DNA of 64,000 nucleotides from Limanda limanda (taxonomy: Eukaryota > Chordata > Actinopteri > Pleuronectiformes > Pleuronectidae): the NCBI RefSeq assembly GCF_963576545.1, contig NC_083639.1, positions 25,997,618-26,061,617 on the forward strand, in the 5' to 3' direction. The translations under genes and the position numbers were made by a program. Shown piece by piece: positions 1 to 12,499 of this stretch; within the stretch, counting starts at the first letter, position 1, and the number at the start of each line of letters is the position of its first letter. The notes below the pieces were generated by a model. It made no database searches and had not been told where the DNA came from. It saw only the letters and a program-made list of their open reading frames with translations.

Positions 1-352
1 TATGATCCAAAAAGTAATATTTGAGGGATTTGTTTCCGCTGGAAAAAAAACAGGAAGAAGAGGAAATCAACATGCAGCTTTTCAATGTTTCTGAAATTGT
101 ATCGAACAAATGATGAATCGATTCATCAAGAATTTAACTGGCAGATTAATCACCGAGGTAAACGAGACACTAGTGCTTCCTCTCAGAATCAATCCTGTGT
201 CATTATGAGATAATTCACAAGTTCACATCAGCGACTGTCCAAGGACATTTCAACCATCTTTCATAAAGGAAAACATTAAAGCCAGTTTCCTTTCAAATCA
301 ATCACACACACAGAATATGGTGGGTAAAAATAATAAATGTTCTTTGTAGAAG
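1..352. other. Unique sequence, no feature seen
   Basis: No open frame with coding character, no splice-flanked exon and no repeat signature were recognised between the window start and the tetranucleotide array. Confidence 0.5.
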
Positions 353-1145
353 AATGTATGAATGGATGGATGGTTGGATGGATGGATGGATGGATGGATG
401 GATGGATGGATGGATGAATGAATGAATGAATGAATGGTTGGTTGGATGGATAGATGGATAGATGGATAGATGGATAGATGGATAGATGGATGGATGGATG
501 GATGGATGAATGAATGGTTGGTTGGATGGATGGATAGATGGATAGATGGATAGATGGATAGATGGATGGATGGATGGATGGATGGATGGATGGATGGATG
601 GATGGATGGATGAATGAATGAATGGTTGGTTGGTTGGTTGGTTGGTTGGTTGGTTGGTTGGTTGGTTGGTTGGTTGGTTGGTTGGTTGGTTGGTTGGATG
701 GATGGATGGATGAATGTATGGATGGTTGGACAGATGGTTGGACAGATGGTTGGATGGATGAATGAATGAATGAATGGTTGGTTGGATGGATGGATGGATA
801 GATGGATAGATGGATGGATGGATGGATGGATGAATGAATGAATGAATGAATGGTTGGTTGGTTGGTTGGTTGGTTGGTTGGTTGGATGGATGGATGAATG
901 TATGGATGGTTGGACAGATGGTTGGACAGATGGATGGACGGATGGATAGATGGATGGATGGATGGATGGATGGATGGATGGATGGATGGATGGATGGATG
1001 GATGGATGGATGGATGGATGGATGGATGGATGGATGGATGGATGAATGGATGGATAGATGGATGGATGGATGGATGGATTATTGGACAGATGGTTGGATG
1101 GATGGATGGATGGTTGGATAGATTGTTGGATGGATGGATGAATGT
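353..1145. repeat. (GGAT)n / (GGTT)n tetranucleotide array
   Basis: About 790 bp of GGAT-type repeats (with GAAT and AGAT variants) interrupted by long runs of GGTT near 623-696 and 850-882. Blocks such as TGAATGAATGAATGG followed by TTGG runs recur several times, so the array has a higher-order pattern made of alternating GGAT and GGTT blocks. Long open frames on both strands here (poly IHPS, poly WMDG) are repeat translations, not genes. Confidence 0.95.
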
Positions 1146-1689
<544 letters not shown>

Positions 1690-1817
1690 CAGGATTTATA
1701 AGGTACATGCTCTGTGTTCACACAGAAGCACACACACCAAGCTGAAAATGCACATTCTTGGGTTTAGACTGGGTTGTTTAGGTATTTCTAGAAAAAAAGA
1801 ACCGCAGCTGCAGGTAG

Positions 1818-1834
1818 CGTGTGTGTGTGTGTGC

Positions 1835-1878
<44 letters not shown>

Positions 1879-1884
1879 GTGTGC
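1818..1884. repeat. (GT)n microsatellite, interrupted
   Basis: GT run with GCGGGT and GTGCGT interruptions. The flanking 1890-2110 is relatively CpG-rich, but I see no exon in it. From there to 3100 the sequence is unique with nothing recognisable. Confidence 0.92.
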
Positions 1885-3100
1885 TCGAGAGGATGCTGGA
1901 TGATGTCAGGGGAAATTTGCAGTGTGAGCGCAGGAGGCAGCACCTCGGGGGATTCGAAGGCAGCCTGCGTCCGCCGGCCTTTGGGAGCTGGACCAGCTGT
2001 GCAGTTTGCAAACACAAAGCGTGAGGGCGGCCGCTGAGGTGAGACCGTTATCTCCAAATAGACCCTCCGAGTGTCGGGGGGGCCGGGCAGTCGGCCGTGT
2101 CACGCAGTAAGTGTTTAGTCTCCGTCTGTTTCACACACACGAGGTGTTGAGTGGTCCGGACCCTCCGCGGCCTGGAGGTTGATTTAGTCAGGGAACAAAA
2201 GGAAACACAGAAACTCGACTGTGGGGAGACTTGGTCAGAGAACACGTCGTTTTAACTTATGTTTAAATTAAAGTCAATGGGGTGAGAGATGCAGCAAAGG
2301 GCCTGGATCGCTGCTGCAGGTCTCAAGCCTCTGAATGTGGTTCACGCTCATTTCACGTCCTTACAATAAAACAGAAATACTTTATTTTAATGAAACAGAA
2401 CCGTCACCTTCCTCCACCAAGGCCACGGTGAGAAAAGAAAACAAAAGGAGTGAGACATTCAGACAGGAAAGCAATTCTACATCAGGTTGCTGATATGTAT
2501 ATTGTGTGCTGGTAAAAATCTTCACAAAACACTGAGCATCCTGGTTTGATTGAATACTCTCGATATATAAATACATATATACAATGCTGTCATATGCATA
2601 TACTAATACAGTGTACTAGCTCAACATTTGTGATTCCTGTATCTATTTCAATGCATTTGGTTTTTATAGTATTTTACAAACTTGATCATCTACTTGCTTT
2701 GTACCAGAGCAGCATTTACATTCAGCTGTGAACAGTTCACACATGATAACTTTATCTATGTCGCTCTCTACATGTTTCCATCACAGAGGACACAAAAATA
2801 AGATTTGGGTTTATTTAGTAAACTTCTGCTTGCAGTTACAACCACTGGCCAGTAGGGAGGTGTTGACTCATCCGGACCCAGAGCGGAGGCAACTATTTCA
2901 ACTATTCAAACTCTCATTGGACCCAGAGTTTGAATGTGAGACGATTCATCGACTTCCAGTTAGAAAAACGTGATTGCATTGCTACGCCAGCATTGCAATG
3001 CAAACGCTACAGCAACACAACACGCAGACAACTGAGTAAGTTTGTAGTAAGGATTATTTAACAATGCACTATTTGAATTAAGATAGACATTGATCTAAAG

Positions 3101-3873
3101 CAGTGGTTCTTAACCTGGGTTAGATCGAACTCCAGGGGTTCAGTGAGTCACTCTCAGGGGTTCGGCTGGGGTCAAGACACACACAGTATAGCCCGGTTCA
3201 CACTAATAATGTTGTTTCTTCTCCGTGTTAGATAACAAATATTTAGTTGCTTAGTAAAAATGTGTTACACAAAATAAATTCAGCCCACTTGTATAATTCT
3301 AGACTAGACGTCCGCTTGGCCATCATTGGCTGCAGCTGATCACGCCACATTATTTTAATCTTTCAATCCCTTCATACTTACTATGACGAGCAAAAAAAGA
3401 AAGTGGGTTGGACGAATACGTACAATATGGATTCACGTGTATAGGGGAACGTGATGCATGATTTGCAATGCCAAGTTGACAATTTTATAAAACGTTGTAT
3501 CTTTGCAATCTTTGCGAGCAATCTTTTTCGAGGATGGTAGACATGAAAATTAAGAAAAGGAACAGACTTTGTTGCGAAAATGATATGAGAGTGGCACATG
3601 CCAAGGTGAAGGCGCGCATTTCTGAACTTGTATCTGAAAGGCAACAGCAAAAGTCACATTGATTTGAAGTAAATATTCATTGAGTTAAGCTTTTGTGTGA
3701 AATTCATGTTTTGTTGGTTTTGTTCTTTGAACACAGTGATTTTGTGTGCAACTGATGCATCGTTCATTTTGTGCACTAATAAATAATTTGATTTTTCCAA
3801 TTACGAAGGGTTCGGTGAATGCACTGATGAAGCTTGCAGGGTTCAGTACCTCCAATAAGGTTAAGAACCACTG
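3101..3873 (+). mobile_element. hAT element, internally deleted, with ZBED-type transposase ends
   Basis: Inverted termini CAGTGGTTCTTAACC (left) and GGTTAAGAACCACTG (right), flanked by a perfect 8-bp duplication ATCTAAAG at 3093-3100 and 3874-3881. This is the hAT signature. Inside, near 3384-3450, the plus strand resembles the start of a ZBED-type hAT transposase (SKKRKW, then a frameshift, then a stretch that would read EYVQYGFTCI). Near 3571-3662 another frame reads CCENDMRV and ends in ERQQQKSH before a stop, which looks like the C-terminus of the same protein. The middle of the gene is missing, so the copy cannot encode its own transposase. Confidence 0.88.
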
Positions 3874-3881
3874 ATCTAAAG

Positions 3882-5409
3882 GGAGCTGTTGGGCCTCGGT
3901 GGAAGTTCACTCTCTCCTGAACACATCGTTCTACTCCACCTGCATCTTCGTCTTCATATTTCATTTCAGATGAAACATTGAACATGTTTACAGATCCAGT
4001 GCACCAGCACCTGAGCAGCCGTTCAGAACAGAAGCTAAACACACGCTGCCACAACAACTTGACCCTTGAAGAATTCATTTCCCCGAACACAAAGAAGGAT
4101 GTAGCTGCTCCACCGACGCAGAGAGGACACGCTGCGTCAGCTCCATCAAACCTCCGGCCTGAATGGAGCTGTCATGTGAAAGGAGAAGTCGGGCGAGTGA
4201 TGGAGGACGGGACGAGTATCTCAGCACAGCAGCGCTCGCACTTTCATGCGCCGCTAACAGGTGGTCCTTTGAGGAAACACAGGATGGGGATGATAATGGA
4301 GCTCGCTGGGTGGCATTCCAGGGCTTAGGCTCCGTCTCTGGCGTGTGATAAACAACAATCCCAGAACAACACAGCCCTGCACCTCGGTGTGTGTCGGTAC
4401 GTGGCCGTGTGACGTGGGTACGACCCAGCAGGGTGCCAACCTGCCGCTGAGTGGGGGGGCGAACGAGCTGCCGGGAGCTAACAAGTGACATTCACAGATG
4501 AGCCAAATCCACCGAACTGAACAGCAGCTTTTAAACAGTGACCGATACCAATACATCTGGCTCTAGTTACCACATTATTGTATTTTTCTGTTTTCACTTT
4601 TTATATACGTCACTTATTAACATGCACCAGTTAGAACATCTTTTAAATCAAGATGCAGTTGTGGGGTTATTTCATTATGATCTTTATCAATAAATAAATA
4701 AATAACACCCACACAGTGTTGAAAAGTTGAGTTGAAGTTTTGATACATAAAATCTGAAGTTGTTTTATTTCTCAAATTCAAATGTATTTTATTGTCTTTA
4801 TTCATGACATTTTTTTTAAAATTATAGACAGATTCTGATAATAATAATTACAATTAGAATAGGATTTGTAATCAAGTATTCACAGACCTTTAATAAGTCT
4901 GTCTTTTAATTGAAGAAGATGAGACATTCTGGTTTCAATACAAGAAACAATATCATGCTTTAGCAAATTAAGTATTTTATTATATCTGAAGATTATAACA
5001 AATCAACGTGGGTGAAATCACTTTGTTCCACTTTCAATATTTCAACAATATCCACGTTCAGTCTTGATTATGATGTTGTAATTCAGCAATTTAAGTCCTA
5101 ATACAAACTCCATTGATAATATATCAGCTGGTGAAAGTTCTGAAAGTTTAGAGGTAATAACTGAGTAACAAACAACTAATAGCATTTTTTTTTTTTTTTA
5201 AAGGGACACAACACGAACTTGGACAACTTTAAATCTGACTTTGATCTCATTGTAAACCTGCTGGATGCAAACTGACTTCAGCAGGAAAGGCTGAGAAAGC
5301 ACTGACGTATAAAACACAAGAAAATCTAATCAAGAAAATGAGGAGCCAGGAGCAGAGGAGCTAAAATTGGATTATTACTGTTAACAGCTTGTATGAAAAC
5401 ACGATATAA
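3882..5409. other. Intergenic, no gene seen
   Basis: Unique sequence. The part at 4080-4490 is richer in CpG and has an open frame on each strand, but neither shows a recognisable domain. The rest is AT-rich with homopolymer runs. Confidence 0.4.
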
Positions 5410-5443
5410 TGTGTGTGTGTCTGTGTGTGTCTGTGTGTGTGTG
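5410..5443. repeat. Short (GT)n with CTGT interruptions
   Basis: GT dinucleotides interrupted twice by CT. Unique sequence on both sides. Confidence 0.9.
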
Positions 5444-5738
5444 TTTTAATAAGCACAGCGACAAAGTGTGAGGATGCCACCGGAGAGACATGCATCCGAG
5501 CAACAGAAGTATGAAGTGATTGGTAATCTTGCACGAAATTGCAAAGGGGGCGCTATTAGCAGCAGGATGATTAAACTCTGATGAGATCAGAGACCTCTCC
5601 ACGGTCCGGCCCTTAAACACGGCAACGCCTCGGCAACGCACTCGAAATAAAAGATATACTAAACAGAGAGAGCGGAGCCGGATCTGAGCAAGGTGAGGTG
5701 GGAAAGGCCGAGCAAGAGGCGACCCTGGTATTAAACTG

Positions 5739-5740
<2 letters not shown>

Positions 5741-5771
<31 letters not shown>
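5741..5771. repeat. Short (GT)n microsatellite
   Basis: Uninterrupted GT run. The following sequence to about 6240 is unique without a supported feature. Confidence 0.92.
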
Positions 5772-5773
<2 letters not shown>

Positions 5774-6249
5774 CGACTTTCAGCGTCACCTGCTGTGAAA
5801 CCAAACCTCCAGGAACCATCTGCTCCTGTTGTTTTATCGCTCATAGCAACCAGCAGGGCCATAAGGACCCGGCAGACAAAAGGCTCCAGAAACCCTCGGC
5901 TGCAGCGGAGCCGTCATGTCTTCTGTTCCTGACCAGAGATCAGACCTTTATAAACCAGGGAACACTGCACTGTCCATTAATGAGGGAATAGATCATATCT
6001 ACTGGGACAGAAAAATCATCAGACGCCTATTAATAGAGAGCTACAACATATGCTCCATTTTGCACGTTTATAACAGGCGGTCGATAACGGAGCACTTTGA
6101 TGAGCAGGAACAAAGCAGCAGCTCAAGCATCTGTTTCAAGAAGACGCAAATAATCATCAGACAAATGAATCGTTAAGTTTAACAATCCGAAAGAATAACA
6201 AATCTGTTGTGACAGAACATTTCCACTGAACACTCTTCTACTCATCATC

Positions 6250-6600
6250 TATGGCACTGACTTATTCATGTCACATTCAGATTGTGTGTTTAATCCACTC
6301 AGAACCCCTCCGCTTGCACTCGGATAGCCTCAGCTTGTGCTCCAGCTTCAGCTCTTTTGCTTCTATGTGTCAATCGTCTGTTCCTGGACTTTTTCTCTTG
6401 CTCTTGGATTTCTTCGTGCAACAAGTCTGTCGAAATTCCCGAGCCAATAGAATGACGGAATTAGTGCTGACGGATGATATTGTTGCGGGTGCGTTAGCTT
6501 CACTTCTTTGAGAGTCCACGTACGGACAGGTACTTTCACCAGGTTCATGCACTTCCTGCCCTCCAGGGCTTCACTCAAATCATTATCCATTCTATTCCAA
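6250..6600 (-). other. Possible transposon-derived coding relic
   Basis: The minus strand from 6590 down to about 6363 has an open frame containing VRTWTLKEVKLTHPQQYHP and YWLGNFDRLVARRNPRARE. It reads like a real protein fragment rather than random translation, but I cannot name the family with confidence. No paired termini were found. A degenerate transposase-related open frame is the most likely explanation. Confidence 0.25.
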
Positions 6601-6660
6601 AAATTTCAAAAGGGACTATTTGAGTGTAAGCAGGGTTTTAAGTGAAAGCATCACAAACTC

Positions 6661-7216
6661 TGAACGTGAAATCAGTAAGTCCCGCTTTTACACTGAAAGA
6701 CCACACTCTTGATTAAAGATAAGGAAGGGAAAAAGAAACTAATCTCGTTGAGAACACGCTTCGCCCACGCCTGCGTATTTTCATAAATATCAACTCAATA
6801 ACGAGCACACAAATTACCGCCTCCGTTAATGCCTCTGCATATTAAACGGCTCTGCCAAACTGCAGTTAACACCATTAAACTTAATTTCCTCAAAGGCCAA
6901 TAGCACTGACTTCAGCCATATAAAAGTGCTTTGTCTGTCAAAAAGGTTCACACGTCCACCGCAGAGGCAGCTTCTGAGGAGTGTGCTGGACGGTGAAGGC
7001 CCCTGGAAACAACACGGGGTGGGGGGTGAAAGGAACAACAAGAGCCATAAGGAAGGTCCATCTGTCAGCGAGTGAGAGAAGACGACACCGGAGGTTCAGC
7101 GGTAATTTGGTCTCAGGTGCAACAGATGTGGAGCGAGACCAGAACATCGTCAGTGAAGCATGGAAACATCCGTGACATCCGCCAACATGGCCCTTATCTC
7201 CCCAGCTGGAGTGCGA
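6661..7216. other. Unique sequence, no feature seen
   Basis: No exon-like or repeat signature recognised. Confidence 0.4.
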
Positions 7217-7217
7217 T

Positions 7218-7270
<53 letters not shown>

Positions 7271-7280
7271 ATCATTGCAT

Positions 7281-7313
<33 letters not shown>
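7217..7313. repeat. Two (CA)n microsatellites
   Basis: CA runs at about 7217-7265 and 7281-7312, separated by a 15-bp unique spacer (TGCAATCATTGCATG) that is itself nearly palindromic. Confidence 0.95.
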
Positions 7314-7316
<3 letters not shown>

Positions 7317-7394
7317 TCACAGCGGGGGGGAGCTCCACCAGACACCCACATACAGGCATGTTCCAAAAATGGTGTGAGACACAAACAGCACCCG

Positions 7395-7640
7395 AAGCAC
7401 AGAGAGAGGCGTCCCACAGAGAGGAGAGAGAATGAGAGAGACAAAAGGAGGGAGGAGAGGAGGAGGAGGAGGAGGAGGAAGGGAGAAACTGAGAGGAGAT
7501 AAATAAGATGTAAGGCCGAGAGAGAGGGAGGAAGAAAGGAGTGAGACGGAAACAGAGGGAGAGGAGGGGAACTGAAATGAGAGCGGCAGCGAGAGGGAGA
7601 GAGAGAGAGAGCGGGGGGGGACAGAGGGAGGATTTATCCC
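7395..7640. repeat. Purine-rich GA/GGA tract
   Basis: About 245 bp of almost pure purine on the plus strand (GAGAG, GGA and AGGAGG runs, ending in a G run). Low-complexity DNA of this kind can form triplex structures. No gene overlaps it, and 7641-8780 beyond it is unique with no supported feature. Confidence 0.85.
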
Positions 7641-8779
7641 GTCTTAATTAGAGCAAAGTGTCGGTGGCATCTCTCATTTCGTGGCAGATAAGGACACCAG
7701 CTGAAACCCCACTAACACACACACACACAGACACACACACACAAAGCCAAACAACAAAGCGTTGGCCTCCGCAGACCAACAACAACTTGTTCTTTTAATA
7801 ACTCGTCCAATCTGGACACCTGCCGCTGTATCTGGAGGTCCTGCATGGGAACGGTTTGACCGGTCAGCCGGGGGCAAGCGCTCCCGTTTAGAGACCATCA
7901 AGTGAAGCATGCCAAACCAGTTATATGAACCCAGAGTCCCCCCCCACACCCCAACACCCTCGCCTCCCTCGCCTCCCTCCCTCGCGTTGACTGGCTGCCA
8001 ATGTTGAAAGAGTCTCGATCAAACAGACGCAGCCACGCTTTGGCAGCGGCGTTCAAGGCGAGTTTCACACCAACGCCGCCGGAGACGGGACGGATGTGAA
8101 GATCGACGCTGGCTGAAGATCAAAATCGGGACAAAAGGAACGAAAGGGGTTTGCTCTCGTGCGACGAGTGAGAGTGTGAAGCAAAGTGTGATTCCTTCAA
8201 GGTTGTTCGGATCCTTGTTTGATACTTTGAGATCAGATCAGAGACGGGAAACTAAAGCAACTCCACTTTGTCCCACAGTGAAAAAGCTAGCTTAAATATT
8301 CCCAGATACGGCCGCCACCATCTTGTGTTAGCATTATGTGGAGCCGCGGTGGTGAGGTACCGCCTCCAACAAGCGTGAGTCAGTCTCAACTGTCAATCGT
8401 GATGTTTCACCCTGTGTGTGAGTGATGAGAACTCCCTAAAATGATGGAAGGCACGTTTGAGAAAAGTAATTTGATGTGAAGTCTTGACTTTGAATTCAAA
8501 AGTAAATGTCCGCGTCACTCGGTCCCGACAGTTGCTGGAACTTTTCCTTCCAGCTTCCTAGTGTGAGCCAATGTGAATGATATGTAATATATGTAAGAAT
8601 GTGAGAATGTGAGAATACAGAAGGAAAATGTCACATCGAGCGAGTGGGCGTGTTGACGACGTTTCTAACAAACGACGAAACTGGAAGACAACATGTACAT
8701 CGAGCTCTCAAGATGAAAAAGAGGAGACGCACACGAAGAAGAAGCCGACGAAAACGACAACTAAGAGAACACGAGAATC

Positions 8780-9060
8780 GAGAAAAACACGTGATTTCCG
8801 CAGCTGAATTTAAACGTCCACCTGCTGCTCCACCCAGACTCCGCCCCTCACATCACATGGGGCGAAATGGACACGTGACACATGAAGCTGCTGCGTTCTT
8901 TATTAGTGAAGGACAACAATACAACTTTTTTCCAGAGTTTATGTCAGAAAACCGCTTCATTTTCATCCAAATCCCATCTGCTAACATGAAGGAGGCGGGG
9001 TTTATAAAAACCTGTACTGCAGCCAGCCACCAGGGGGAGATCTAGATGATTTGGCTTCAT
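8780..9060. repeat. Probable interspersed repeat fragment
   Basis: The right part (GCAGCCAGCCACCAGGGGG, then AGATCTAGATGATTTGGCTT) resembles the end of a common teleost interspersed repeat that I recognise only by its general look. The open frame covering 8644-9045 on the plus strand has no domain and a basic low-complexity start. Confidence 0.35.
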
Positions 9061-9198
9061 CTTTGGTTTCATATCATAAAGAGTCGGATGATTTCAACCC
9101 AGAATTCAGGCAGGTTTTTTTAATTAATTTGCGCTTGAACATAAAACGATGTCCTCAGGTTCTCTTTTCATTCTGGTACCAGTCACTGCTCCATGGTT

Positions 9199-9221
9199 GG
9201 GGGGGGGGGGGGGGGGGGGGG
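9199..9221. repeat. Poly-G run of 23
   Basis: Twenty-three consecutive G on the plus strand, a likely quadruplex former and a likely place for assembly error. A C run follows near 9276-9284. Confidence 0.95.
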
Positions 9222-9403
9222 TTGTTTGGGCCCAAGGTCGCCTCAGTGTGGGGTCTCTCATCCTGCTTCTTCTCCCCCCCCCCGCTGACTGACTCACAAC
9301 TCATCAACAACTCCTTCATTCCAGTCCACAAACACGAGTCTCACTTTTAATTGAGCGGTGTCACACTGAGACTCCCAACTTTAATCTCTCCCTCTCTCAG
9401 CCC

Positions 9404-9426
9404 TCCTCCCTCCCTCCCTCCCTCCA

Positions 9427-9474
<48 letters not shown>
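9404..9474. repeat. (CCCT)n, (CT)n and (CA)n composite microsatellite
   Basis: Pyrimidine repeats CCTCCCTCC and TCTCTC pass directly into a CA run of about 36 bp. Confidence 0.92.
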
Positions 9475-9476
<2 letters not shown>

Positions 9477-10039
9477 TTTCACACTGGGGAGCAGGGAGCA
9501 ACAATGAGCTGTCAACAAGAGATAATCGCAGCAATCATTTCTGATTTTCTTCACCATTCATCCAATAAATTCCTCCGCGACTGATGTGAATGTGATTTCT
9601 GTAAAGCGTGACGCGGAGCCATCACAAAAGTTAAGTTGATTATCGGATTAAATTTTCCTTTTTTCTTTTTTTTTTCCCCGGGTATCAAACCAAATCTAAT
9701 TCGCAGTTTGCAAACACTCTGGATCTGAAGGAGGAACCGTCTGTGACCGATGATTAAAGAATTAATCTCGATTAAGATCAGGCACTGATGCGCTTTTACG
9801 CACAGATGTGATCCATGGCACAGGAGAGCCACAGATCATTTACTGCAATACACCTTTAAAGCTCACATAAGGACAGTTACAGCACCACAACGTAGAACTG
9901 CGACATGACAGTGTTGTATTAATGCAATTATATGAAATAAGGAACAATGATTTAATATAAAACGAGCCCAAAGTCGCTGTAAACTCATTGAGCATCATCA
10001 CTGCGGTGGAGTAACGATGGAAGGTGGGAACCATCCCGG

Positions 10040-10256
10040 GCTCTCACACTGCGACTCATGCAAAATGACCTCTTACCTTCAGATGGTTTGTTGATGTTGT
10101 TGTTGTTGATGTTGTTTTTGTTGTTGTTGTTTTCTTGGATGTGCACACAGCAGCTCCGTCATAAGGCTGCAGGCTGACGGAGAGCAGCGACCCACAGCAG
10201 CAGCTCTGTGGTCCGGCGTCTGTGTGCGGAGCATCCGGCCTCACTGACTCTCTCTC

Positions 10257-10321
<65 letters not shown>

Positions 10322-10498
10322 CTCCTCCTCTCTCTCTCTCTCTCTCTCCTCCTCCTCCTCTCTCTCTCCTCCTCCTCCTCCTCCTCCTCCTGCAGCTCAA
10401 TGGGGAGGAGAGTCTCCGGCTCCCTGTGCGCGCTCCCCGAGTCTGCGCGTCCACGTCAGGAGCTTGTGCCAGCAGGTGAGAGGAGAGAGAGAGAGAGA

Positions 10499-10543
<45 letters not shown>

Positions 10544-10600
10544 AGAGAGAGAGAGGAGGAGGGAGAGAGAGAGAGAGACTGAATGCACCATCATTGTGTT
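10040..10600. promoter_or_regulatory. CpG-rich, repeat-laden promoter-like block
   Basis: Between 10195 and 10475 CpG is frequent (CCGGCGTC, GTGCGCGCTCCCCGAG, CTGCGCGTCCACGTC) in an otherwise CpG-poor area. (CT)n and (TCC)n runs fill 10249-10391 and (GA)n runs fill 10482-10580. On the minus strand a good donor, CTGAAG followed by GTAAGAGG, ends at 10077. On the plus strand CCAGCAG followed by GTGAGAG lies at about 10475. This fits a first exon or promoter of an unidentified transcript, in either direction. No coding exon could be joined to it. Confidence 0.3.
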
Positions 10601-11333
10601 TTATTCCATTTTTATTTTAAAAATATCTTTATTGGGTTTTCAACACAATACAAAAGTATATATAGAGAACATAAAATAAATGAATATATAAAATTAGTTG
10701 TATGCATATTTACAAAGTCCATTATTCCCATTTAAATATATACTTGCTTATATGAAAGATCTAAGTTAACCCAATTGAAACTAATTATTAAAACCATATA
10801 TACAAGAGAATGGAGAAAAAAGACAAATAGAAATACACACATAGAGGGGGGTTCTATCCCACAGACAACTTTACTCTATCTTGTATATTGCAGCACTTAT
10901 CTCATAAACACCAGAGATTGAAGAGAATTACATTGCAGAAGTTATAATTATATTTCCACAGATTCGTCCAAGAGATAAATCCCTGTTTCTACAATGGGCC
11001 CCATTGTATATTGAAACTTGTCTTATTTATCTTTAAGTGTGTATGCGCTTTTATCTTCCTTTACATGATTCAATCTGCTTTATTCTTATTATTTCTCTCA
11101 CTCGACTTATAAAATCATTCAGATTTATCTTTTTATATCTCTTTTATTTTGCCTAAACTCGTCCAAATAGTCCTGAGTGGTTTGAACGCCCCTGTGCTTC
11201 TACCTCTGTTTATGAAATGTGCTTTATGAGTAAAACAAAGCGAGAGATCACAGCAGAGTATTCAGAGGTGACTTTTTTCTTTAGCTTGTCAAAAATTACA
11301 CACTGCTCAAAGAAATCCAGGGAACACTCAACG
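10601..11333. other. AT-rich intergenic, possible retroposon tail
   Basis: AT-rich sequence starting TTTATTTTAAAAATATCTTT, with many short A and T runs. It resembles the 3' part of a non-LTR element in general character only. No open frame or target-site duplication supports this. Confidence 0.2.
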
Positions 11334-11341
11334 GTGACAGT

Positions 11342-12128
11342 TAGGGTTGCAAAATTCCGGGAATATTCAAAGTTGGAAACTTTCCATGGGAATTAACGGG
11401 AATAAACGGGAATATACGGGAATTAACGGGAATAAACGGGAATAAACTGGAAATGTTGTGGGTAATTTATACTAACTGTATTTACCTTTTCATATATAAA
11501 CATTTTGTTTTGTCATAGGCTGATTTGAGCCCTATTTGCTAATGTACACAGCCTTTCCTTCTACATTGGATGGGGTGAAATGTATCCACACATGAGATAG
11601 TGCACGTGGCATTGTTCTGTAGAATAAGATGAGAAAAAAGTTTGTAAAAAAACGCTAATGCAATGCCAGAGATATAAATAATTGGCCAAACAATTGGAAT
11701 CTTCTGTAAACATATTTTACAATTGATTGATAAACATATGGAAATAGGCTAGATGAACAGATGAACAATCCTCAATCAGCATGCTAATATATTTTCCCCA
11801 GTAATATCATCGAAACTTCCCTGACTAGTCCTGCACACTACAGCAGGCCTCAATAGCCCTGCTGTAGAGTGAAGGATGCTGGGAGTTATCTGTGCATGTG
11901 ATGGAAGAATGCACAGTGGAGGGTTGAAATTCAACGTGCAGCGTGTGCTCCATTCCATACATCTTTAAAATAGAGTTTTGAATGATGTTTTTATTGCTCA
12001 GCGTTTAATTTGCGTATTTATTTATTTTTTTTCAAAATTCCCAAAATTCCCGAGCTAAACTTCCCATGGAAAGTTTCCGGAAAGTTTCCGGAAATTTACC
12101 GGAAACTTTCCACCCCTTTGCAACCCTA
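11342..12128. mobile_element. Non-autonomous hAT element
   Basis: Ends begin TAGGGTTGCAAA (left) and finish TTTGCAACCCTA (right), with a perfect 8-bp target duplication GTGACAGT at 11334-11341 and 12129-12136. Subterminal DNA is rich in the short motif GGGAATTAACGGGAATAAAC (left) and FITS the opposite orientation GGAAACTTTCC (right). The interior has no transposase-like frame, so it is a MITE-type copy moved in trans. Confidence 0.92.
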
Positions 12129-12346
12129 GTGACAGTACAATAAAGTCAGTTAAACTCCAGGGATTCATATCTGTCCGTTTTGGTGCAAAGGAAAGTGACA
12201 ACAGGTGCAATGGAGGCAGAAGCAAGAAACGCCTCCAAAAAGGAAATGGTTTCACACGAGGCAGCTGCTCTCTCCTGACTGATTCTTCTCCAGGTTTGTG
12301 TTCTGCTTGTGTCCTTGTTGTCACCACCGGTAGCACGATGTGGTAC

Positions 12347-12486
12347 CTGCAGCCCGATCCGGTTGCACAGGAACTCCAGCTCCTCCAGGATGACACGTCC
12401 ATCAAGAAGGTTTCGCTGTGTCTCCCAGCTCAGTCTCTTTAAATACAAAACCAAATTCATGCAGCTGGAGGACCTGAACGTTTGCT
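12347..12486 (-). CDS. Candidate isolated internal exon, unidentified
   Basis: On the minus strand a 140-nt stretch lies between an acceptor-like CCTGCAG and a donor-like CTGCAG/GTACCA. In one frame it stays open and contains LKRLSWETQRNLL followed by ILEELEFLCNRIGLQ, which looks amphipathic and protein-like. I recognise no family. The donor is weak and no neighbouring exon could be joined, so it may be a relic exon or chance. The hAT element starts only about 220 bp further along the minus strand. Confidence 0.25.
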
Positions 12487-12499
12487 CTGCAGGATGCAA

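Noticed and set aside
8644..9045. 133-residue plus-strand open frame
   Set aside because: Basic low-complexity start, no domain, and it overlaps a likely interspersed repeat.
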